Positions 5,731 to 12,206 of a stretch of DNA of 13,564 nt are shown here, piece after piece. The notes below the pieces were generated by a model. That model had not been told where the DNA came from, did no database searches, and saw only the letters and a list, made by a program, of their open reading frames with translations. A program made the translations under genes and the position numbers. Location of the stretch: positions 1 to 13,564 of the forward strand of contig JAFBAM010000262.1 of the NCBI GenBank assembly GCA_019247755.1. Reading direction: 5' to 3'. Origin of the DNA: Sphingomonas sp. (GTDB taxonomy: Bacteria; Pseudomonadota; Alphaproteobacteria; Sphingomonadales; Sphingomonadaceae). How positions within the stretch are numbered: position 1 is the stretch's first letter; each line of letters starts with the position of its first letter.

Positions 5731-7032
5731 ATGCACAAGTATCTGCTCGCGGGCGCCGCCGCGCTGTCTATCGCAGCCGCCGCCAACGCCGAAACCTATG
5801 CCATCCAGGCCGGGCGCCTGATCGTCGACGCCGCCCAACCCGCGCGCGGCAATTCGACCGTCATCGTCGACAATGGCCGCATTGCCCGCATCGAGCCGGG
5901 CTTTACCGCACCCGCCGGCACGATCGTCGTCGATGAGCGCAGCCGGACCGTCATGCCGGGCATGACCGACGTTCACGTCCACCTGACGATGAACAGCGGC
6001 GAGCCCTGGTACATGGGCTTCACCAAAAAATATTCGAACACCTATGCGACCACGGTCGGGCTGACGCACGCGCTCGACATGGCGCGGGCGGGCTTCACGA
6101 CTGTCCGCGACCTGGGCGGCGACACCAACGCGGTGATCGCGATGCGGGACGCCGTGAACGAGGGTCGATTCCCGGGTCCGCGCATCCAGGTTTCGGGCGC
6201 ACCGCTGTCGATCATCGGCGGGCACGCCGACGCAGCAACCGGGCTTCCGCCTGAGTTGGCCGACGCGATCAATGAAGCCCATCTCAACCCCTCAGTCTGC
6301 ACCGGTGCCGAGGAATGCCAGAAGGTGGTGCGCCAGCTCGCCGCGGCGGGCGTGGACGTCATCAAGATCATGGCGACGGGCGGCGTTCTCGACCCCGGCG
6401 CGCGCGGGCTTGAGCAGCATTTCACCGACCCCGAGATGAAGGCAATCTGCGACATGGCGCACTCGCTCGGCCTCAAGGTCGCGGCCCATGCGCACGGTGC
6501 GCGCGGAATCCTCGGAGCGACGATCGCGGGCGTCGATTCGATCGAGCACGGCACCTTCATCGACCAGGCCGGAGCCAATGCGATGAAGGCGCGCGGGACC
6601 TATTATTCGGCGACGCTGATGGCGTTCAGCGGAGTCCAGAGCCTGATCGGCAGCGGCAAGCTCGCGCCCGAGTCCGAGGCGAAGGCGAAGATGACCTTCG
6701 CCGTGTGGGGCAAAGGCCTCAACCTCGCCTATCGCACCGGCGTGAAGATCGCGCTCGGCACCGACAGCGCGGTCGCTCCGCATAGCCAGGCCAATCGCGA
6801 GCTCGAGCTGATGGTGACCAAGGGCGGGATGAGCCCGCGCGATGCGCTGATCGCGGCGACTAAGGGCGGGCCTGACCTGCTCGGCGTCGCCAGCGAGACC
6901 GGAACGCTGGAGCCGGGCAAGTCAGCCGACCTGATTGCAGTCGAGGGAGACCCGTTGGTCGATCCGACGGCTGTTCAGCGCGTCGGATATGTCATGGTCA
7001 AAGGACGTCCGATTCCTCTGGGGGGTAAATAG
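5731..7032 (+). CDS. Exported metal-dependent amidohydrolase (Xaa-Pro dipeptidase-like)
   Basis: A 433-aa amidohydrolase-superfamily enzyme. The first 20 residues are a Sec signal peptide ending in ANA, so it acts in the periplasm or outside. Metal ligands are visible in order: DVHVHL with His82 and His84, a KIMATGG segment with Lys212 (likely the carbamylated bridging lysine), AAHAHGARG (His253, His255), IEHG (His273) and GTDS (Asp345), plus a C-terminal beta-sandwich ending in VMVKGRPI. This pattern fits the binuclear prolidase/imidazolonepropionase-like group (Sgx9260 type), whose members cleave Xaa-Pro or other N-acyl/peptide substrates; the exact substrate is inferred. GAGGGG precedes the ATG by 4 nt, inside a hairpin. 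It follows the ligase after 50 nt and is 2 nt before the S10 peptidase gene. Confidence 0.9.
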   Translation: MHKYLLAGAAALSIAAAANAETYAIQAGRLIVDAAQPARGNSTVIVDNGRIARIEPGFTAPAGTIVVDERSRTVMPGMTDVHVHLTMNSGEPWYMGFTKKYSNTYATTVGLTHALDMARAGFTTVRDLGGDTNAVIAMRDAVNEGRFPGPRIQVSGAPLSIIGGHADAATGLPPELADAINEAHLNPSVCTGAEECQKVVRQLAAAGVDVIKIMATGGVLDPGARGLEQHFTDPEMKAICDMAHSLGLKVAAHAHGARGILGATIAGVDSIEHGTFIDQAGANAMKARGTYYSATLMAFSGVQSLIGSGKLAPESEAKAKMTFAVWGKGLNLAYRTGVKIALGTDSAVAPHSQANRELELMVTKGGMSPRDALIAATKGGPDLLGVASETGTLEPGKSADLIAVEGDPLVDPTAVQRVGYVMVKGRPIPLGGK

Positions 7033-7034
7033 AC

Positions 7035-8564
7035 ATGCGTTCGTCCCTGCTTGCCATCGCGCTCGCCCTGAGCGCGCCTGCCTTCGCCCAATCAGCCGGT
7101 GACGTCCCGCCCAAGGACGCGAAGGCCGATGCCGCGAAGGACGACAAGGATATCGCCAAGGCGAGTGTCGATGAGGACGCGCAGCCGGTCCAGCGGTCGA
7201 TCCCGTTCCACGGGCGAAACCTTGCCTACACGGTGACGCCGGGTCACCTGACGGTTCGAAACGAGAAGGGCGAGCCGGTCGTCAGCATGTTCTACACCGC
7301 CTATACGATCCCATCACCGGGGCGGGCGCGGCCGGTAACCTTCCTATTCAACGGTGGCCCGGGCTCTTCGACCATGTGGCTGCACATGGGTTCGTTCGGG
7401 CCGATCAAGGTCGATGCCTCGCAGCCGCAAACCATTCCGGGCCCGCCGTTCCGCTATGTCGGCAACCCCGACACGTTGCTCGACATCACCGACCTCGTGT
7501 TCATCGACGCGCCGACGACCGGCCTGTCGCGGCTGCTCGGCAAGGCCGAGAACAAGGACGTGATGGGCGTCGACCATGACATCGACATGTTCACCAAGAC
7601 GATCCAGCGCTATCTCACCAAATACCAGCGCTGGAACAGCCCGAAGTTCATCATTGGCGAGAGCTACGGCACCACGCGCGCGGCGGGGCTGTCGGATTCG
7701 CTGGCGAACGTCGGGGTGCAGCTGAACGGCATCACCTTCGTCTCGACGGTGTTCAACTTCGCCGATTTCCAGGGCGACCAGTCGCTGATCAATTTCCTGC
7801 CGACCTATGCGGCGGACGCCTGGTACCATGGCAAGATCGCCAACAAGCCGCCGCTCCCGGCCTTCATCCAGCAGGCACGCGACTTCGCGAGCGGGCCCTA
7901 CACGCTGGCGCTGCAGAAGGGCGAGGCGATCTCCGACGAGGAGAAGCAGCAGATCGCCCAGCGCATGAGCGAGTTAACGGGGCTGTCGCCGGATTATATC
8001 ATCCGATCCCACCTGCGCGTTCAGCCCAACCGCTTCCAGCGGGAGCTGCTGCGCGATCGCCACCTGGTCATCGGCCGGATCGATTCGCGTTTCGTCGGCA
8101 CCGAGCCGGACCTGGTTGGGGAGGGCGCGGATTACGACCCGCAGGCGAGCGCGATCACCGGCGCGTTCGTTGGTGCGCTTAACGACTATTTGTTCCGCGA
8201 CTTGGGCTACAAAACGCCGCTCACTTACCGGCCGAACAATTATGCCGAGACGGGCGGCGGCAACTGGAGCCTGCAGCACCGCGCGCCCGACGGCTTCCAG
8301 CCGATCGCCGACACCAGCTCAGACCTTGCCGACGCAATGCGCCAGAACCCGCGGATGAAGGTGCTGTCGGTAAACGGCTATTACGACCTGGCGACGCCGT
8401 TCGGCGGGGCCGATTACGAGTTTCGGCACATGGCGTTGGAGCCGCAGATCGGCGCCAACATCCGCTATGTTTATTATGAGGCGGGGCACATGATGTACAT
8501 CGACCCGCCCTCGGCGCGGCAGCTCAAGGCCGACCTCGCCGCCTTCTACGCCAGCGCGCAATAG
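7035..8564 (+). CDS. Exported S10 family serine carboxypeptidase
   Basis: A 509-aa alpha/beta-hydrolase of peptidase family S10. There is a signal peptide of about 18 residues (ending AFA), then a charged Ala/Lys/Asp-rich linker to about residue 50. Family hallmarks: NGGPGSS (106-112), GESYG with nucleophile Ser210, GYYDLATP with Asp451, and AGHMMY with His485, so the catalytic triad is complete. S10 enzymes release C-terminal amino acids from peptides. The ATG lies 2 nt after the amidohydrolase stop, and the GGGGGT at the end of that gene serves as ribosome binding site, so the two are co-translated. Joint periplasmic peptide breakdown, one acting at the C-terminus and one on Xaa-Pro dipeptides, is inferred. 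The gene ends just before a strong hairpin at 8574. Confidence 0.92.
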   Translation: MRSSLLAIALALSAPAFAQSAGDVPPKDAKADAAKDDKDIAKASVDEDAQPVQRSIPFHGRNLAYTVTPGHLTVRNEKGEPVVSMFYTAYTIPSPGRARPVTFLFNGGPGSSTMWLHMGSFGPIKVDASQPQTIPGPPFRYVGNPDTLLDITDLVFIDAPTTGLSRLLGKAENKDVMGVDHDIDMFTKTIQRYLTKYQRWNSPKFIIGESYGTTRAAGLSDSLANVGVQLNGITFVSTVFNFADFQGDQSLINFLPTYAADAWYHGKIANKPPLPAFIQQARDFASGPYTLALQKGEAISDEEKQQIAQRMSELTGLSPDYIIRSHLRVQPNRFQRELLRDRHLVIGRIDSRFVGTEPDLVGEGADYDPQASAITGAFVGALNDYLFRDLGYKTPLTYRPNNYAETGGGNWSLQHRAPDGFQPIADTSSDLADAMRQNPRMKVLSVNGYYDLATPFGGADYEFRHMALEPQIGANIRYVYYEAGHMMYIDPPSARQLKADLAAFYASAQ

Positions 8565-8573
8565 GCAAAGGAA

Positions 8574-8605
8574 AAGGGCCGGAGGACTGTCGTCCGCCGG
8601 CCCTT
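8574..8605. terminator. Shared terminator hairpin between S10 peptidase and cold-shock genes
   Basis: AAGGGCCGG (8574-8582) pairs with CCGGCCCTT (8597-8605), and the stem continues after one A/G mismatch with GGAC/GTCC around a TGTC loop. It lies between two converging stops. On the minus strand the stem runs into TTTTCCTTT, giving a good intrinsic terminator for the cold-shock gene; on the plus strand it would serve the peptidase operon with a poorer tail. Confidence 0.8.
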
Positions 8606-8623
8606 CCGCCCCTTGAGGGAGGG

Positions 8624-9406
8624 TTATTCCGCCTTCGGCTGAAGGTTCACCGCGGCATATTTGCCGCGGCGGTCGACCTCGAGCTCGAAATCGAGCCGGT
8701 CGCCTTCGTTAAGCGTCGGCATGCCCGCGCGCTCAACCGCCGAGATGTGCACGAATGCGTCAGGCTGTCCGTCATCGCGCTGGATGAAGCCGAAGCCCTT
8801 CATCGCGTTGAAGAACTTGACGGTGCCGCTGGCCTTTTCGCCGGTCAACTGGCGCTGCGGGCCACCGGCTCCGCCGGCACCGCCGCCGCCGCCGCTGCGC
8901 TCGACCGGCATCGGCTCACCTTCGATGCGAAGGTTGGTCGCCGAGATCCGACCGCCGCGATCGACGAGCGTGAACTCAAGCGGCTGACCGTCAGCCAGAT
9001 CGGTCAGGCCGGCCTGCTCGACGGCGGAAATGTGGACGAACACGTCCTCACCACCGTCATCGCGCACGATGAAGCCGAAGCCCTTCTGCGGGTTGAAGAA
9101 TTTGACGACGCCTTTGCCTTCGCCAACGACCTGCGGGGGCATTCCGCCACCGCCGCCACGAAAGCCGCCGCCACCGCCACCGCGGAAGCCACCGCCTCCA
9201 CCGCCGCCGTAGCCGCCACCGCCGCCGCCAAAGCCGCCGCGGTCACCGTAGCCGCCGCCGCCGCCAAAGCCGCCGCGCCCGCCGCCGTAACCACCGCGTT
9301 CCTGGAAACCCGTATCTCCGCCGAAAGAACTATCTTCGCCGAAACTATCGCGCTTGTCGCGGCCGCGACCACCGCGATCCCCCTTGCGCCCTCTATCGAA
9401 ACCCAT
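8624..9406 (-). CDS. Cold-shock protein with two cold-shock domains and a Gly/Arg-rich N-terminus
   Basis: A 260-aa protein with two cold-shock domains: CSD1 near residues 97-162 (VKFFNPQKGFGFI, DVFVHIS) and CSD2 near 192-257 (VKFFNAMKGFGFI, AFVHIS). Both keep RNP1 (KGFGFI) and RNP2-type (FVHIS) RNA-binding motifs. Residues 1-90 are unlike classical 70-aa Csp proteins: a charged Arg/Asp/Lys start, then a long run of Gly with Arg, Tyr and Phe (RGG, GGY, GGF units), with a second Gly linker at 172-182. The protein probably binds single-stranded RNA or DNA and acts as an RNA chaperone or transcription antiterminator. Double-CSD proteins are common in alphaproteobacteria; the long Gly-rich head is less usual. 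ATG at 9406 is preceded by a weak GGACGG. It is divergent from the RNase D gene. Confidence 0.9.
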   Translation of the reverse strand: MGFDRGRKGDRGGRGRDKRDSFGEDSSFGGDTGFQERGGYGGGRGGFGGGGGYGDRGGFGGGGGGYGGGGGGGFRGGGGGGFRGGGGGMPPQVVGEGKGVVKFFNPQKGFGFIVRDDGGEDVFVHISAVEQAGLTDLADGQPLEFTLVDRGGRISATNLRIEGEPMPVERSGGGGGAGGAGGPQRQLTGEKASGTVKFFNAMKGFGFIQRDDGQPDAFVHISAVERAGMPTLNEGDRLDFELEVDRRGKYAAVNLQPKAE

Positions 9407-9618
9407 GCACCGTCCGAACTTAAAAGACCCGCTTTACCCCTGAAACCAACGCGCTCGGGCCACATGGCGCAACCGGTCATCATGCGTAATTCACTCACGC
9501 ACGGTTCAGGCCCTTACAAGAAAAATTCGCCCGTCTCTAGTGACTCAGTTGAGGGCGGGGCTGGCAAGGGGCAGCACAAGCGGACTAAAGCGTCACAAAG
9601 GTTGGTTCAGGAGCGAAA

Positions 9619-10242
9619 ATGGCGGTTCATTTCCACGAGGAAGACCTCTCCGGCGATGTGAGATTCGCCGACGGGCCGATGGCCGTCGACACCGAGGCGA
9701 TGGGGCTCATTCCCGGACGCGACCGGCTCTGCGTCGTCCAGCTTTCCGACGGCAAGGGCGATGAGCACCTCGTCCGGTTCAAGGCTGGAAGCGATTATTC
9801 CGCCCCGAATCTGAAAGCGCTCCTTGCCGATTCGGGCCGCCTCAAGCTTTATCATTTCGCCCGCTTCGATATCGGCATCATGAGTGCCTATCTTGGGATC
9901 ATGGCCGCCCCCGTCTATTGCACTCGCACTGCCTCTCGGCTGGTCCGAACCTATACCGACCGCCACGGCCTCAAGGACCTCGTCAAGGAACTGCTCAACA
10001 TCGACGTTTCGAAGCAGCAGCAGACCAGCGACTGGGGATCCCCCGAGCTATCCGACGCGCAGCGCGATTATGCCGCCAGCGACGTCCGCTACCTTCATCA
10101 GCTGAAGGAGAAGCTGGACGAGCGGCTGGCGCGCGAAAACCGCACGGCCCTTGCCCAGGCCTGCTTCGACTTCCTGCCAACCCGCGCACTCCTCGACCTC
10201 GCCGGCTGGCCCGAGCAGGATATCTTTGCTCACGATGGCTAA
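9619..10242 (+). CDS. rnd: Ribonuclease D-like 3'-5' exonuclease (single catalytic domain)
   Basis: A 207-aa DEDDy exonuclease with all catalytic positions visible: DTE (Asp24, Glu26) in motif I, FARFDI (Asp84) in motif II, and YAASD (Tyr151, Asp155) in motif III. It trims RNA 3' ends, in E. coli tRNA precursors. E. coli RNase D (375 aa) has two HRDC domains after the nuclease domain; both are absent, as in the short alphaproteobacterial form. AGGAG (9609-9613) lies 5 nt before the ATG. Its last 8 bases overlap lptC, making it the first gene of the rnd-lptC-lptA-lptB-rpoN string. Confidence 0.9.
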   Translation: MAVHFHEEDLSGDVRFADGPMAVDTEAMGLIPGRDRLCVVQLSDGKGDEHLVRFKAGSDYSAPNLKALLADSGRLKLYHFARFDIGIMSAYLGIMAAPVYCTRTASRLVRTYTDRHGLKDLVKELLNIDVSKQQQTSDWGSPELSDAQRDYAASDVRYLHQLKEKLDERLARENRTALAQACFDFLPTRALLDLAGWPEQDIFAHDG

Positions 10243-10870
10243 CCCAAGCGGTCGCGATCGGTTTGTACAGCGCTGGGCCGAGCCGGGCAGCGGTCATGAC
10301 AAGATCATCCGCTGGACCAAGATAGGGCTCCCGGCTGCGGTCGGCGTGCTGCTTGCCATCCTGACGCTGGCGCCGCTCGACAAGAAAGGCGACGTCAGCT
10401 TTATCCTCGACAAGAACAAGGTCGACAGCGCGCCCGAGCGGATGCGGGTCGAGGCAGCTCGCTACACCGGCACTGACGACAAGGGGCAAATGTTCGAGCT
10501 GGTTGCCAACCGCGCGATCCAGCGCAGCTCGGACAACCCTTTGGTGGACATCAGCGGAATGTTCGCGCGCCTAAACCAGACGCAGGGTCCGGTACTTATT
10601 GCTGCCGACAAGGGCCGTTACAATATCGATACGCAGCAAGTCGCGATCGACGGCCGGGTCAAGGTTGCCGGAACGGACGGGTTTCGTCTCAACACCAGTA
10701 ATGTCCACGTCGACCTGAAGCAGCGGCAGCTTGCGAGCCAGGGTCCCGCGGAGGGGGGAATGCGCCTCGGTGAGTTCCGCGCCAATCGGATCCAGGCGGA
10801 CTTAGGTGAGCATAAGGTTGTGCTGGACGGCGGCGCTCGCTTGAAAATCGTGCAAGGGGCCGTCAGATGA
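10235..10870 (+). CDS. lptC: LPS export system periplasmic protein LptC
   Basis: A 211-aa bitopic inner-membrane protein: a cytoplasmic N-terminus of about 28 residues, one membrane helix (about 29-47, GLPAAVGVLLAILTLAPL), and a periplasmic beta-jellyroll domain (about 60-205). LptC docks on the LptB2FG transporter and passes lipopolysaccharide to LptA. Sequence identity in this family is low; the assignment rests on topology, length, the LptC-like segment around RMRVEAARYTGTDDKGQMFEL, and position before lptA and lptB. The ATG at 10235 lies inside the RNase D gene; there is no good Shine-Dalgarno, so translation is probably coupled. An upstream in-frame start at 10151 was rejected because it adds an unrelated stretch before the helix. 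Confidence 0.88.
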   Translation: MANPSGRDRFVQRWAEPGSGHDKIIRWTKIGLPAAVGVLLAILTLAPLDKKGDVSFILDKNKVDSAPERMRVEAARYTGTDDKGQMFELVANRAIQRSSDNPLVDISGMFARLNQTQGPVLIAADKGRYNIDTQQVAIDGRVKVAGTDGFRLNTSNVHVDLKQRQLASQGPAEGGMRLGEFRANRIQADLGEHKVVLDGGARLKIVQGAVR

Positions 10871-11424
10871 GGGGCGTGGGCAAAACTGGCATTATCCTTG
10901 CAATGACGGCCTTGTCAGGGACGGCCGCGTTTTCGCAGACGCAACAGGTCCAACCCGTGTCGGCGCTCAAGGGTCATAACAGCAATGCGCCGGTCGATGT
11001 GACCGCGGAGCGGATCGAAGTGCAGGACCGCGCGGACCGGGCGATCTTCGCCGGGAACGTGCACGTCACCCAGGCCGAGCTGACGCTCGATACGCCGCGG
11101 CTCACCGTCGCTTATTCGGGCGGCCAGGGCGCCGGAAGCAATGTCCAGATCCGGCGGCTCGATGCTGCCGGCGGGGTCGTAGTCAAAAGCCCATCGGAGA
11201 CCGCCAAGGGCGATTTCGGCGTGTACGACCTAGACCGCAAGCTCATTACCCTGATCGGCAACGTCCAGCTCAACCGCGACCAAAATCAGGTCAACGGCGC
11301 CCGGCTGGTGATCGACCTCGAATCCGGCCGGGCGGTCGTCGACGGAGGCCCGCCAGGGGTCAACCAGAGCGGTGGGCGGGTGACCGGTCACTTCACGGTG
11401 CCGCAGCGCCAGCAGGGCAAGTGA
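10867..11424 (+). CDS. lptA: LPS transport periplasmic protein LptA (OstA-like)
   Basis: A 185-aa protein with a signal peptide of about 23 residues (hydrophobic IILAMTALSGTAAF) and an OstA-like beta-jellyroll domain at about 42-160: APVDVTAERIEVQD, AIFAGNVHVTQAELTLDTPRLTV, and the ITLIGNVQLNRDQNQVNGARLVIDL repeat typical of the family. LptA units form the bridge that carries lipopolysaccharide across the periplasm. The C-terminus is hydrophilic (ending in RQQGK). It overlaps lptC by ATGA and lptB by GTGA, so all three are translationally coupled. Confidence 0.92.
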   Translation: MRGVGKTGIILAMTALSGTAAFSQTQQVQPVSALKGHNSNAPVDVTAERIEVQDRADRAIFAGNVHVTQAELTLDTPRLTVAYSGGQGAGSNVQIRRLDAAGGVVVKSPSETAKGDFGVYDLDRKLITLIGNVQLNRDQNQVNGARLVIDLESGRAVVDGGPPGVNQSGGRVTGHFTVPQRQQGK

Positions 11425-12194
11425 ACGAGCCGGCCACCATAACGCGACCGTCAGATGAGAATCGCGTGGCCGACGGGGGCCTTGAGGTTCGCTCGATCGC
11501 CAAGTCCTACGACAAGCGCACCGTGCTCCACGATGTCAGCCTCGGCGTTCATCGCGGCGAGGTCGTCGGGCTGCTGGGGCCGAACGGTGCTGGCAAGACG
11601 ACCTGCTTCTACTCGGTCATGGGCCTCGTGAAGCCCGACAGCGGCCGCATCTTCCTCGATGGCAGCGACATCACCGAGCTGCCCATGTACCGCCGCGCAA
11701 TCCTTGGTCTCGGTTATCTGCCGCAGGAAACCTCGATCTTTCGTGGGCTGTCGGTCGAGGAGAATATCATGGCGGTTCTGGAAGCCGCCGAGCCCGACAA
11801 GCAGGCTCGCCGGGACCGCCTGGAGCAACTGCTCAGCGAATTCGGCCTGACCGCACTTCGTGATTCCCCGGCAATGGCGCTGTCAGGCGGTGAGCGACGG
11901 CGCTGCGAGATCGCCCGCGCGCTCGCGGCCAACCCTTCGATCATGCTGCTCGATGAGCCGTTTGCGGGCATCGACCCAATTTCAATCTCGGACATCCGCG
12001 AACTGGTTCGCGAACTGAAGAGCCGCGAGATCGGCGTGCTCATCACCGACCATAACGTCCGCGAGACGCTCGATATCGTCGACCGCGCCTGCATTATCTA
12101 TGACGGCCAGGTCCTGTTTGCTGGTACTCCCGAAGCGTTGGTCGCCGACCAGGAGGTCCGGCGCCTCTACCTCGGCGAGAGCTTCGCGCTGTAG
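11421..12194 (+). CDS. lptB: LPS export ABC transporter ATP-binding protein LptB
   Basis: A 257-aa ABC ATPase with Walker A GPNGAGKT (53-60), Q-loop Gln102 in YLPQETSIFRGLSVEENI (a strongly LptB-like stretch), signature LSGGE (154-158), Walker B IMLLDEP (174-180) and H-loop His211. As a dimer it powers extraction of lipopolysaccharide from the inner membrane by LptF and LptG, which are not in this window. It carries about 20 extra N-terminal residues compared with E. coli LptB (241 aa) when GTG at 11421 is taken as start. That start is preferred because it makes the usual GTGA overlap with lptA; an internal GTG at 11466 is the alternative. Confidence 0.95.
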   Translation: MNEPATITRPSDENRVADGGLEVRSIAKSYDKRTVLHDVSLGVHRGEVVGLLGPNGAGKTTCFYSVMGLVKPDSGRIFLDGSDITELPMYRRAILGLGYLPQETSIFRGLSVEENIMAVLEAAEPDKQARRDRLEQLLSEFGLTALRDSPAMALSGGERRRCEIARALAANPSIMLLDEPFAGIDPISISDIRELVRELKSREIGVLITDHNVRETLDIVDRACIIYDGQVLFAGTPEALVADQEVRRLYLGESFAL

Positions 12195-12206
12195 CGAGCT
12201 CTGACG

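Noticed and set aside
5281..7032. A long open frame joining the end of the ligase to the amidohydrolase, suggesting a fusion or frameshift
   Set aside because: The first 150 codons are the ligase read out of frame; the amidohydrolase has its own signal peptide, ribosome binding site and ATG at 5731, and the ligase frame is intact to its stop.
9150..9300. GCC-type tandem repeat resembling a repeat array or CRISPR-like element
   Set aside because: It is the coding sequence of the Gly-rich head of the cold-shock protein; units are irregular and there are no spacers.
9484..9502. Weak inverted repeat (TGCGT / ACGCA) in the gap between the cold-shock and RNase D genes
   Set aside because: Arms of 5 bp with a 9-nt spacer are expected by chance; no promoter elements on either strand line up with it.
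8747..9661. A 304-codon open frame on the plus strand opposite the cold-shock gene, very rich in Ala and Thr
   Set aside because: It is the antisense of the glycine-rich repeat (GGC/GGT codons read as GCC/ACC), has no family features, and runs through the divergent intergenic region.
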